Under the pieces are notes generated by a model, which was given only the letters and a program-made list of their open reading frames with translations, was not told where the DNA came from and did not search any database. Source: Oscarella lobularis (Eukaryota; Porifera; Homoscleromorpha; Homosclerophorida; Oscarellidae). Taken from it: a stretch of 64,000 bases of DNA. Made by a program: the position numbers and the translations under genes. Of this stretch, positions 12,001 to 37,300 are shown piece by piece; within the stretch, counting starts at the first letter, position 1; each line of letters starts with the position of its first letter. The stretch lies in the NCBI RefSeq assembly GCF_947507565.1, contig NC_089193.1, forward strand, positions 1,856,325 to 1,920,324. Reading direction: 5' to 3'.

Positions 12001-13021
12001 CCCACAGCTGGCCAATTAGAAATGTATACTCCGTTTTCTCGCAATCGAGTCCGTTGTCACTTACGTAGATCTCTAGAAATTCATGTACGAATTCTGTGTT
12101 TGCTATAAGAATTATGAGTCCTTTGCAAAGATCTTTTTTCTCAGCCATCAATATGTGATTCTGTATTGACACATCAAAAACAGTGCATTGACTTGGATCC
12201 ATTCTGTACGTCGAGCTTGCAAAGGTATTGTGGTTTTGATAACATTTGAACGAATAATTTCCTGCTTTAGACACAAATTCTTCCAAAAAGACTTGGCCGC
12301 AAATGTCGCCGCTGGAGACGACGTTAATATTGTTGCTATTTTTGGTGCGAATTGCGTACTGAGCAGCGGCGAGCGCTTGCACTTGACATCGTAATTCCAA
12401 ATTCGCGGCCTCATCGTGCACAAGGAGTAGATTAGTATCTGGTGCGTCGTTTGAGGACAGTGGAGGTTGGTCAGTAAGAAAAAAAATTCCCTGGTAATTT
12501 CTTCGGTTTGTTACTTCACCGACGCCAGTTAATCCAATAAGAGCACTCTCCGTATCTCTTTTAAGACTACTCCTTTCCAAATCTCGCGTATTATAAGAAG
12601 GACCCAAAATAGTCACCAATGGCTTTTTATTGGTAATTATATTCTCACGGTACTCAGAAACGCTACATTCTCTCGAAGTATCATCAGCTTCCGGAAATCG
12701 ACTGCACGTATCCCAAATCTCATATCCAAGCGTCTTGTTGGGTGGCAAAAGTTGTCTTTCGTTCACGAATTCGATAGCCGCTATGAGAGCCTCAGCTTGC
12801 TCTATGGCGTGCCTGTTATACTGAGGCGTATTCAACATTAGACTGCATTCAGAATTGAGAGCAGTAGAATTACGTCTCCCTCCAGCGAACAAAGCAGCGA
12901 TCGTATACGTTCCAGGGGACTCCATTTTTCGTTCAACGTGGCATGCTGACTCGTCAGGACACAGTCCACGAACATTCGAGGCCAGCAACAACAAAAAGCA
13001 GGCGACGGTGACGAAGTTCAT
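9094..13021 (-). CDS. Family C GPCR-receptor tyrosine kinase chimera, copy 2
   Basis: A tandem paralogue of the gene downstream of it, with the same eight exons (13021-10534, 10485-10318, 10269-10204, 10148-9904, 9849-9725, 9666-9513, 9457-9321, 9292-9094) and also 1193 residues. Signal peptide, Venus-flytrap domain, seven helices and kinase are all intact; glycine loop [17 protein letters not shown] and DFG are present. Differences cluster in the ectodomain (for example the segment after the NTRDLERS block near residue 150), in a longer Thr/Pro linker ([13 protein letters not shown]), and in the activation loop. Here the loop reads [21 protein letters not shown], a tyrosine pair and five residues shorter than copy 1. 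That suggests different ligands and autophosphorylation control with shared membrane and kinase cores. Intron 1 is 48 nt here and 46 nt in copy 1; because the flanking coding frame is kept, this supports it as a real intron. Confidence 0.85.
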
Positions 13022-14210
13022 CGTGAGCCCAGCGAGTTTGAATGCGGAACTGACTGCTAGTGGGTCCGGCGGATGTTCTTCAAGGGCAACATTAGGCCAT
13101 ATCAATACACTATAATACGGAAGCGTCCTAATTAATAAAATAAACGCGTCGTAAATGGATAGCGAAAGCTAATGTTGCTGGCCAAATACTGCTCCATCTC
13201 GACCTCCAAGAAAAGATTATCAATTCGACCTCTCTAAGAAAAAAACTTTTGCAGAGGCAACTATAGAATTACTGACAGAAGTAAAGCGATTGGCTGCCAG
13301 AAAATCGGTTGAGACAAAAAAGACTTTACCGGTATTGAATATAGACTTCTAATCTGCACCTCATGCACTACAAAATTCTTTACAATCTCTCTGAAATCTC
13401 GACGTAAGGCGGTTGTTTTCGCGCGGACATGCGCGCCGATCGGCGATCGATCACGCGCGCGGAAATCGATACAGTACTGTAGAAATTATTTGTCGCGACC
13501 GAAGATTGGCTCTCCTTCGACACAAAAAGCGCTCGAGCGCCAATTCCCGATTGTTGACCTGCTTCTTGGCGTCTTTGCTCCTCCAAAAATGCCTCAAGAA
13601 GCGTTTGTTTTTCAGAAAACTCGGTGATTTGCCTCGTCCATCGACGAATCGATCGAATTATGGCCGCTTTTGCCACTTTTTCTGCACGAAAATCGGTTTT
13701 GTAAAGCATCGAAAGCCCTCTGTACAAGGTAATGGTGGAAGGGGCCTCTTTTGGGGAAACCGACGCAATTTGTCGTTGTAGAAGGACCAAAACGAAGCAT
13801 ACGAGAGGTTAGAACACCAAAAACGATTTTTCGACGCGAACTTCACCCAGTCTTCCAGCGAAAACGCTGCGAAAACGTCAATTTTTCGTGTTATAGCGCA
13901 ATATTTAATTTTTTTCTAGTGAATTTCATCACTAAAGGCTCAAAGGTAGCCATTAGTCGACTCTTCTCAAAGTAACCCCCTGTTCTCAACACAACCTTGC
14001 GCGCGATTGACCTCACTGTTTACTTTGTGTAAACAATATCCATACGGAGGCGTAACGGACAAAGTTCAATCGCGAGATCCCTCAGGGAATTATTCAAGCC
14101 ACGCTCTGTTTCCCTGTTGCTCGGACAACTGAGTTTACTTAGTCGATCGCGTCTTCCCTAGCGATCGTCTGTATACCTCGCGCCGACGCAGAGTGAGGAT
14201 AGCGGTGTGG
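13022..14210. other. Intergenic region upstream of the first MUC4-like gene, with a doubtful minus-strand ORF
   Basis: This holds the divergent promoters of receptor copy 2 (-) and the MUC4-like gene (+). A 136-codon minus-strand frame (13380-13790) would give a charged, helix-prone product (segments IIRSIRRWTRQITEFSEKQT and LLEAFLEEQRRQEAG). No family is recognised. The part from about 13600 to 14210 recurs, diverged and without the open frame, at 30760-31330, which argues that this is flanking DNA rather than a conserved gene. Confidence 0.4.
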
Positions 14211-28036
<13,826 letters not shown>

Positions 28037-28639
28037 GTCATTGGTTGGCTGTATTACTAATTACGTTCTAGCGTGCTCGATTTATACCACATTTTCCACG
28101 CCTTTAGTTCTGGACGTGACGAACAAGAAGAGCGCTGGCTTGCCTTCGCTTCGTACAACGAAAGCACGGATTCTAGAAACTGCAAAAGAGATTCTATCCG
28201 GGAACAGACGAGCCGACTCGCAACTCTTAGTTTAGCTATTTTGTCTTCGCAGCAAGCCCTTTTGCTTTTGCGAAGCCTCCTTTAGGTCTGGAAACGAAAT
28301 CGCGGGCCTCCATTTCGGTCTTGAGCGCGTTTCTTCGGCGAATCGCCGCTTCGCGTAAAACAGACGCTCGCCGCTTGCCTCTGCTTTCCATTTGGATCAA
28401 TCCGCGATCAGAAACCGTCGCTGGCTAAGCGAGAAAAGCGAGAAAATTACGCCTGGGCGCCACACGTTCAAGTGTAGCTAATTTTATTTCCACACGCGCA
28501 CACAGCGATTTTTCGTGCAAAAATCTAATCTAACATGTCCAATACTCTTCCTTTCCTTTCAATTCCTTCCTCTTCAGCGCGATCGATTAGACTTACGATG
28601 GAAAACGAGGTTCTTTTACGGTTTTTCTAAGCAGCCGAA

Positions 28640-28985
28640 TGCTGTCGTCCATCAGCGCGGCTCTGTCTTCGTCCATCGTCGTTTTTCCTTCATCGCGCTA
28701 CCTAAAAATTACGTTTTTCGATCCTTCAGCGCTCTCGGCGATCGTTTTCTTCAGCGCGCTCGTCCCTCGTCATTTTGCTCCAGCGCTCGACCTAAAAAAA
28801 ATCCGATTAGATCGCCGATTACTTCAGGGCGCTCTTCGATCGTTTTTCTCAGCTCGCTCGTCCACTGTTTTCCTCCAGCGTTCTCGTCGATCATATTTCT
28901 TCAGCGCACGACCTAAAAAATCCTTTTTCTTCAGCGCTCGACCTAAAAAAATCCTTTTTCATCAGCGCTCGACCTAAAAAAATCA
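28640..28985. repeat. Degenerate about 30-bp tandem repeats
   Basis: Units containing ttcagcgctcgacctaaaaa recur with variable spacers; the last three are nearly perfect. The open frames across this stretch are repeat translations, not genes. Confidence 0.7.
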
Positions 28986-29009
28986 AATTAGTCACTGCCA
29001 AATAATCAT

Positions 29010-29740
29010 TCGTACCTTGTGAGTTGCGTCCGTATTAGCGCTATCCAGGCTACACCGCGTGGAGGTTCGGACGCTTTGTAGCCCAGGGAAGTCTTCGCAA
29101 AGCGATGACTCCCTTCCAAAAATTTTCGGGTGAGTTTGCGGGTCCTCGGCCACTCCTTCAGTACCCACCTGGATGAGGATCGGCCCCTAATACCGAAACC
29201 CCGGTGCGCTGGTACCAAAGCCTTCGGTTTATCGTCCATGAGAAGAACCGGGCCTTGTGGAGTGGAGAGAGGCTGACCACTGCTTGTAGGAGTCAACAAT
29301 GAAGACAGTGCAGTGGAGGAATCGAAGGCTCCTGGACCGGATCATCCTCGGTCTAATCGCGTCGTTCGGGTGAGACAAGTGCCGGCAACCAGGCCATGAT
29401 GAACACCCCCTCCAAGCCGTATCCACTCAGCCTAACGCGGATCGTGCTTGTTGACGCAATAAGACCTTGGCGATCGTGATGCCCAGTGCGTAAACCGAGG
29501 CCGAAGCCCCCCATCGCCCCGCTTACGGGCTCCGGCACGGAATTATCCGTGGGCCACGCTGAGTTCCAACTATCCCCGCTTGCCTTCTGTCGAATCTCCC
29601 GAGCCAGTCCTCTCAAGGATGAGACGCAGATTGCTCCACGCCGCACCCACCCTCAGCCGCAACTGAAGGAGATCGGCGGTGCGCTTCGCTCTTGAACCGT
29701 GTGCCACGCCTAGCGCTCTTTTCGCACCTTTCCAGCGCTC
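29010..29740. other. GC-rich block of unknown origin inside the insertion
   Basis: Composition differs sharply from both flanks. Reading frames of 60-106 codons exist on both strands but show no recognisable domain. I tested by eye for rRNA and tRNA features and found none convincing. A 5' untranslated part of a non-LTR retroelement is one possibility. Confidence 0.3.
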
Positions 29741-29837
29741 TGATTGGTTCGCGCACGTACGTGTGAAATACAAACCGGTTTCAATACCGGTTTGACTATC
29801 GATTGCATAATGATTATAGTCAGCAGATTATTTTTAG

Positions 29838-30740
29838 CAAGAAATGATGCAATTAATCGCGCCCTCAAGTTCAAGCTTGCAAGATAAGATGGCGATCGAA
29901 AATGCCTCGTGGACGCCTTTCCTCTTCTTCGACGGTTTCATTTCGATTATCGGTTGTTGCATTATAGATTTTCTCGCTCACGCGGCTATCCGGGCATCGT
30001 TTATCCGTTCTGGAAATCGTCAGTGAAAATCCTCCAGCAACTCCCTCCAAGCCGGCTCCTTCCAAGCCGGCTCCCTCCACGCCGGCTCCCACCGAGGGGG
30101 AGAAAGGCGATCTCTCTGATGCTGATATCGTAGGAATTGTTGTAGGCACTGTCGGAGGGATCGTGTTTTTGGTGATGCTAACTATTGTCATCTATTGGAT
30201 GTAAGTATTTTTGTGTTTGAGAGGCAGCTATTGCGATTTTATGATGTCTGTAATTGCAGAGTGCAATCGAAGAAATCAGCCAAAGTGCTTCCCCACGATG
30301 AAGGACAAGAAATGGGTCTTATGCGTTCGTCCAAAGCTAAAAAGGGGCGAAGCTCACCGGACAGTCAATAGGATAGAAGATCTTCACACTTTATTACGCA
30401 GAGAAGCTGGGCACACGTTATTGCCAAATATCTTTTATGTTGAATGTGCTGCAGTGGCGATAAAATATTATGTAGAACGTCTCCAATGCTTTTCCGATTA
30501 TTCCCTCCCTCCCTACCTTATCACTACCCTGCTCATTTTACTACCGATTAATCCAATGTAATACTTATAACTTGTCTGTCCTTTCTTAGTAATCGGCCTT
30601 GAAAAATTGTTCCTGTGGCTGTATCCTCGTAAACTGAGTCGAAACTTGTCTGTGTGCAGACCTGGATTTCAGCTGAGTAAGGAAGTAGGAACTTGCCAGG
30701 GCAGGTCCAATGTTGACAAGATAGTGGTAGCTACGTAAAC
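29838..30740 (+). pseudogene. Scrambled fragment of the MUC4-like 3' end
   Basis: 29838-30003 copies the region just upstream of the SAM-PH-SH2 gene (42594-42740). It breaks directly into a copy of membrane end A (stalk, helix and tail, 30010-30370), then a decayed copy of the first EGF of end B (about 30585-30710), where the codons for NKVE read as a TGA stop. No upstream exons are present. It is a chimeric, non-functional leftover of unequal exchange. Confidence 0.75.
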
Positions 30741-30749
30741 TAGACGTTG

Positions 30750-31332
30750 ATGAATGCATTTATTTTTCAGGAAACTCGATGATTTGCCTCCTCATCGAGG
30801 ATTCGATTCAAGCTCTTTGTCACCCCTTCTGCACGAGAATGGCTTTAGAAAAGCATCGAAGGCGTTCTGTAAGGAATCTAGTAAGGTAATCGTGGAAGGG
30901 GCCTTTTTTAGAGCACTAATAAAAAGATTCGAATCTCCGATTCTCTTAGCGAAATTGTAGATCGTCGTTTATTCGTTGACGCTCAGAACAAACGAAAGCA
31001 AGCAGTCCATCTCTTCACTTCTTGAGAAGATTTTTCAATGAACTTCACCCGGTCTTCCATGCTAGCGAAAACGATGAGAAACGTCGAATTTTCGGTAAAT
31101 CGAGATATACGTAGCAGTAGTATTTCATTTTTTCCTTACGAATTTCATCACAGCTAGAGCGTCGAAGTGTTCTTTTTCTCAAAATCACCACCTGTTCTCA
31201 ACAGAATCCTGCGCACGACCCGACCTCATTGTTTACTTTGGGTGATATCCATACGGAGGCGTTGACTTCTTCCCTAGCGACGTCTATTTACTGTTGACTT
31301 CGCGAGGACGAACGGTGAGGATGGTGGTGTGC
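30750..31332 (+). promoter_or_regulatory. Duplicated upstream flank / promoter of gene 2
   Basis: This stretch is a diverged copy of about 13600-14210, the flank upstream of gene 1 (shared ggtaatggtggaaggggcct-like, ccatacggaggcgt and tcgttggaacg segments), with deletions. It should include the promoter of gene 2. The frame at 30754-30960 is a by-product of this copy. Confidence 0.55.
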
Positions 31333-34300
31333 ATGACACCTCGAAATCATCGTTGGAACGTGCTCTTTATCGCCTGCGTTTTCGGTTAGGCCTTCCACCG
31401 TCTTTTGTTTGACAGGGGAACATTCCATTTATCTTAGTATCGACGGTTCGAGCGACGGATATTCCCCCGTCGTCAGTCAACGCGTCGTCGCAGCCTTCGA
31501 TTGATACGCCTTTTACCGAAACAGAATCACCCACTTCAGGTTTCTTCGAATTCAGAACGCTTAGAGAGAGATTGATACGCCAACTCCAACAGATGTAAAA
31601 ACGGCAACTCCTACTCCATCGACCTCAGGTTTGGAAACGGCGATACCAACTCCAACACCAACTCCATCAGGAAACGAATGCTTCAATGGGACGGCCAATT
31701 GTACGTCGTTTCCTCCGTCATTTCCTCCGCCACCTCCTCTGCCACCTCGCGAAACAGGTAAGTAGCTTCCACGGTTGGTAGATAAAAGACGAGTGAGTCT
31801 CTTGCAGATATTGCTACCTCAACGGCTTTATTTCCCACGCAAACTTTTACTGGAAGTGTGGCTTCTTTTCCAATATCCACTACTGGAAATGTTGCAACAG
31901 TGACTTTATTTCCAACACGCGTTTTTTCAACTCCAGAAATCTCAACTTCAACGGAAATTCTGCCTTCTAGCTCATCTATAACTCCAACAGACTCAAGTTT
32001 TAGTGAAACAGCGACGCCAACTTCTATACCAATAATAGACAGTACGCCTCCGACTCTAACAATCGTAACTTCAACGGAAATACTGCCTTCAAGTTTATCT
32101 CCGACTCTAACATACTCAAGTTTGAGTGAAACAGCGACGCCAACTCCAACACCAACTCCGACAGGTAAGTAGTTACTTGCGGATCGTGCCTGAATAGAAC
32201 ACACACGTTATAGGAGACAAATGCTTCAATGGGACGGCCAATTGTACGTCGTTTCCTCCGTCATTTCCTCCGCCACCTCCTCTGCCACCTCGCGAAACAG
32301 GTAAGTAGCTTCCACGGTTGGTAGATAAAAGACGAGTGAGTCTCTTGCAGATATTGCTACCTCAACGGCTTTATTTCCCTCGCAAGCTATTACTGAAAGT
32401 GTTGCAACAGCGACTTTATTTCCAACACGCGTTTTTTCAACTTCAACGGAAATACTGCCTTTGACTTCAAGTTCATCTCCAACTCCAACGGTCTCAGGTT
32501 TGAGTGAAACAGCGACGCCAACTCCAACAGATGTAAAAACGGCAGCTCCTACTCCATCGACCTCAGATTTGGAAACGGCGATACCAACTCCAACACCAAC
32601 TCCGACAGGTAAGTAGTTACTTGCGGATCGTGCCTGAATAGAACACACGTTATAGGAGACGAATGCTTCAATGGGACGGCCAATTGTACGTCGTTTCCTC
32701 CGTCATTTCCTCCGCCACCTCCTTTGCCACCTCGCGAAACAGGTAAGTAGCTTCCACGGTTGGTAGATAAAGACGAGCGAGTCTCTTGCAGATATTGCTA
32801 CCTCAACGGCTTTATTTCCCACGCAAGCTTTTACTGGACGTGCGGCTTCTTTTCCAGTATCCACTACTGGAAGTGCAGCAGCAGCAGCGACTTTATTTCC
32901 AACAGGCGTTTTTTCAACTCCAGCAATCGTAACTTCAGCGGAAATACTTCCTTCAAGCTCATCTTCAACTCCAACGGACTCCGGTGACACAGTGACACCA
33001 ACTCCGACTGATGTAGAAACGGCAACTTCGACTCCAACAACGGGCGACTCCGGTTCTGGAAGTGGAGAAACGCCGACTCCAACTCCAACAACGCCGAGTC
33101 CAACTCCTGTTCCCTGTGAATTTTATCCTTTTTATTCTCACCCGTGGAGATCAGGTTTTGACGACTCCTGCTTTTCTATCTATACCACGTTGACTGAATT
33201 CCCCTATTTCTGCAATCGCTTCCATCTAATCTACGTAATCTCCCTAATGAATTCTTCTAAAAAGGGTCTATCATCTGTTTCTTTCTCTAGATCTGCGCCA
33301 ACGGGCTTATAGCATTCAATCGGCCCTTCTATCGCTATCGACCGGAGTTATTCTCCTTCAACCTCATCGGTCGCAACATCATCGCCCCTTTCTGGGCCGA
33401 CGCAACGATATTCGAATCAACAGGCTCGCGAATTTATTACCAACTCTACGCCCGCGACGACGGCAACCCCCAAACGGCGGAAACCTTAGCAAAAGCAAGT
33501 CACGACGTCCGCGCTCGTCTATCCGAAACCAAGCAAGATTTCACCGCTATTCAAGTTCTCGTCGTGACGTGGTCCAACGTCGCTAACTACCGTGACGGCT
33601 ACAAAGGCTTCTATGACTCTCTCTCGAACCTGGTACGTTGGAATCTTCGATGTGGGGTTTATGTTTAATTCTTGTTTGCAGCGTAATACTTTTCAACTCA
33701 TTCTCGTCACAGACTCCGTCAGAACGTACGCCTTTTTCGTCTATGGCGATAACGGGCTCCAGTGGTCGGGACGTTGGGGTCGTAGCGGCGTTGCCGGCTA
33801 CGTGGCCACCAGCGCAAATGGACTATTCCTCGCCGGTGCCTTCAACGTCCCTGGATCTGGAACGCCGTATATAAGCAAAGTGGACGATCTAATATATAAC
33901 GAAGTCATCGGAACGCAGTGTGGCGCTTTTTTCTGCCTCTCCGTCGATCCTCAACAGGCCGATTTGAATCGTCAGAAATGCCTTAATTGGTTTTTGGACG
34001 ATATTGATCGTCTCGGTAAGGCGGTGACGTGGGGCCAAGGAGTCGCTCGATCGTGTCCCTACTCCGCTCGGCAAGCGTTGTTTGACCGCCGCTACAATCG
34101 AGCATTCGGTTCTCCCCGGGACAAACTGTCTTGTTTCTATACGAGTTTTCCGAGACCATCTGGCGGGCTGTTGATCGAAACGTCGTGCTGTTATCGGTTT
34201 GGATCCCTCATACTAACGCCACCGTTGAGTGGCCAAGCGAGTCCCTATCATCGACTTTGGGATAGTACGAATTATTTTCTGTATACAGCAGAGCCGTTTC

Positions 34301-37300
34301 AGTTCTGCTGCGCCGGGGGTGACGCGAATTTGTGCGCTCGCTACTTCGAACGAAGACCACCAATTGACTGCTCCGGTTACTTTCCCCCTGATCTCGGTAA
34401 GTAAATAAAAAACCCCTGTATTTATTCCTATGACATTTTCCTTCAAGGCTGGGGTTACGGTGATCCTCATTTGCAAACGGCTGATGGCACGCAGTATACG
34501 TTCAACGGTCGAGGCGAATATGTTCTCATTCGAGGCAAGGGCAACGCGTTTACCATGCAAGCGCGCACCGTGCCGGCAGTCGGCAGCAACGCGACCGTTT
34601 TCTCCGCTTTTGTCATGGCAGCGTTTCCCGACGGCACGACGAGCGACTTTGCATTTGCCGTGCCACTCTACGGCATTATTCACGCGGAACTAAAAGGAAA
34701 CGATTCGATGACCGTCAAAACTCGCAGAAATTCTTCCGCCACGTGGACCGATATTACGGCGGAGTACGAAGAATTGTCGGTGAACGACACGAAAGACGTT
34801 TTTGGCTCGCTTATCTCGAGGCCTGTAGCGAGCGAGTTGGTTGTGCGATACCAGGAAGGCATGTCCGTCACTGTGACCGTGAAAAAAGGTCTGATCACCG
34901 CCGTTTTTGCTGGCCCCAACGATCAGAAAAGCGACGAAACGCGCGGCTTACTCGGCGTGTGGGACGACGATACGTCGAACGACTTTACGGCACGCGACGG
35001 CACCGTCGTGCCGACGAATTCTACCAATCAGCAAATTCATAACGAGTTCGGTCAGACGTGGCAGATAACGGCAAACGAGTCGCTTTTCTGTTATCCCGAC
35101 GGCAAGGGTCCCGCCGATTTTTCGTTTCCGAATCACGTTCCGCCGTTTATCGACGAAGCCGACTTCTCGAATGTGAGTCAGGAACTGAGAGATGCGTGCG
35201 GAGACGACGCCGTCTGCTTGTACGACGGAGTTCAGACGGGCGACGTGGAAGTGGCGGCACAGACGAGAGAGACGGAAACGGCTAATTTGGAGCAGCTCGA
35301 ATTTCTCAGTAATAAAATCCGATTTAATTAAATCGCGCATTTCTTAAATTTTTTTCTAGACAACTTCCCTCCAACGATGCACGGGAATGATACTCTCAGA
35401 GCTTTCCTTAACCAGACGGTAACGTATCTTTTCACGGTGTCTGACGATATGGTGACGATTCGCTTGGTCGGAACTCCGCCACCCGCTTCCGATTTCACGC
35501 TCGAGCTCTCCAGCAGAGGCTCTTATAATTTTACTTGGACTCCGTCGAGTCTGTCCCCCGTGAGTTTGCAGTTTGTCGCTAACGATTCCGCCGGGGCCTC
35601 CACTCTACTCCACCCTCTCGTTCGACTGTGCGGATGTCGTCTCGATCTCGGTGCGGTGTGCATCGATGCGACGGGGTCCGGAGGCGGCGATCAGTTCCTC
35701 TTACAAACATGCCAATGCGGATCAGGTCAATTAATAAATCTCTTTTCTAATTTTACCAATTTTAGTTTTGTAGGTTGGGATGGGCCTTTGTGCGATCAGG
35801 ATGAAGATGGGTGTGCTGATTTCGAGTGTTTCGAGGGCGTTGAATGCATTGATAATCCTCCGCCGGCGAGCGGCGCATCGTGCGGTCCGTGCCCAAACGG
35901 TTCATCAGCCGTAAACGACACGAAGTTATGCATTGGTAGGTGAATTAGTCAAGCTCTTTTTTTAAAATGCTTTACGACTGTTTCTCAGATATTAACGAGT
36001 GCGAGACGAACTCGTCAGGCTGCGAGCAAGTGTGTACGAATTTACCCATACTCAGTTTCACGTGCAGCTGCAGAAGTGGATTTGTGCTAAACTCCGACGG
36101 GAGGACATGCGATGGTGATTCCTTTTCCCCCTAATAATTCCTCTTTTTATACTCCCGTTTCAAGATATTAACGAATGTGCGACGTCGAGGCCTTGTCATC
36201 AGATATGCAACAATACCGAGGGCTCGTTTAGATGCGACTGCGAGGACGGTTTCCATCTCGATAGTGACGGCGCTACGTGCATTGGTAAAAGCTTTTTGTT
36301 TCGTTTCCTTGCACCTTTTTTTGAACTCTTCCTTTTTCAGCCAATGAGACTTGCTCGTCGTCAGATTGCGAACAGGTCTGCGCAGTTATTAAAGGAAATC
36401 AAAGTTGTTCGTGCAATCTTGGATTTGAGCTGAAAAGTGATGAAGAAAACTGTCAAGGTAAGCTTTCGCTTTAGCCTTGGCTTCCCCTCTCTTGAGTCGT
36501 CTTGTCTAGACATTGACGAATGCGCAAACAGCAACTATAATGACTGCGACCAGCTCTGCGTCAACACAAACGGATCTTTTACGTGCAATTGTTCAAGTGG
36601 ATACCAGTTGAATTCCGATGGACGCACCTGCGATGGTAATATCCGTGCTAGTAATATTTTTTGACGTGATAATTCTTTTGGTAGACATCAACGAATGTTT
36701 TGTCTCTTTGTCCATTTGCCCTGGAGGACAACAGTGCTCCAACACCGAGGGCTCGTTCAATTGTAGCGGTGCTAGTGGATTGGAGCTCATAAACGGCTCT
36801 TGCCAAGGTAGAATAAGTCTGATATTTTCAGTTGAAGTCTTTGTGGAAAAGGCGACGTCTTTTCGCAGTTCCTTTCACTCCTGCTACATCTGCCGCTCCA
36901 ACTTCTACTCCAACTCCAGACACGCCGAGTCCAACTTCAACAGCGCCGACTCCAACTCCTGTTCCCTGTGAATTTTATCCTTTTGATTCTCACCCGTGGA
37001 GATCAGGTTTCGACGACTACTGCTTTTCTATCTATACCACGTTGACCGCATTTCCCTATTTCTCCAATCGCTTCCATCTAATCTACGTAAACTCCTTTAT
37101 TAATTCTTCTAAAAAAGAGTCACTCATCTGTTTCTTTCTCTAGATCTGCGCCAACGGGCTTATAGCGTTCAATCGTCCCTTCTATCGCTATCGACCGGAG
37201 TTATTCTCCTTCAACCTCATCGGTCGCAACATCATCGCTCCATTCTGGGCCGACGCAACGATATTCGAATCAGCAGGCTCGCGAATTTATTACCAACTCT

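Larger units (their letters stand above)
28067..29775. mobile_element. About 1.7-kb insertion of unknown type after gene 1
   Basis: The 3' flanks of gene 1 (from 28037) and gene 2 (from 42507) match up to ctaattacg and match again from about ttcaataccgg; only gene 1 has the extra 1.7 kb. The insert starts with a GC-rich part, has a short repeat array, then a compositionally distinct GC-rich block (29010-29740). No reverse transcriptase, transposase or long terminal repeat is recognised. A short inverted motif, aaaccggtttcaataccggttt, lies at its right edge. It could be a fragment of a retroelement or a non-autonomous element; the type is open. Confidence 0.4.

Noticed and set aside
13380-13790. 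136-codon minus-strand gene
   Set aside because: Not promoted to a CDS: no family, and the duplicated flank at 30760-31330 does not keep the frame.
28515-28977. Two overlapping + strand frames of 133 and 112 codons
   Set aside because: They translate short tandem repeats (ttcagcgctcgacc type); no protein signal.
29010-29740. rRNA or tRNA gene in the GC-rich block
   Set aside because: No recognisable conserved rRNA core or tRNA arm pattern; frames are short on both strands.
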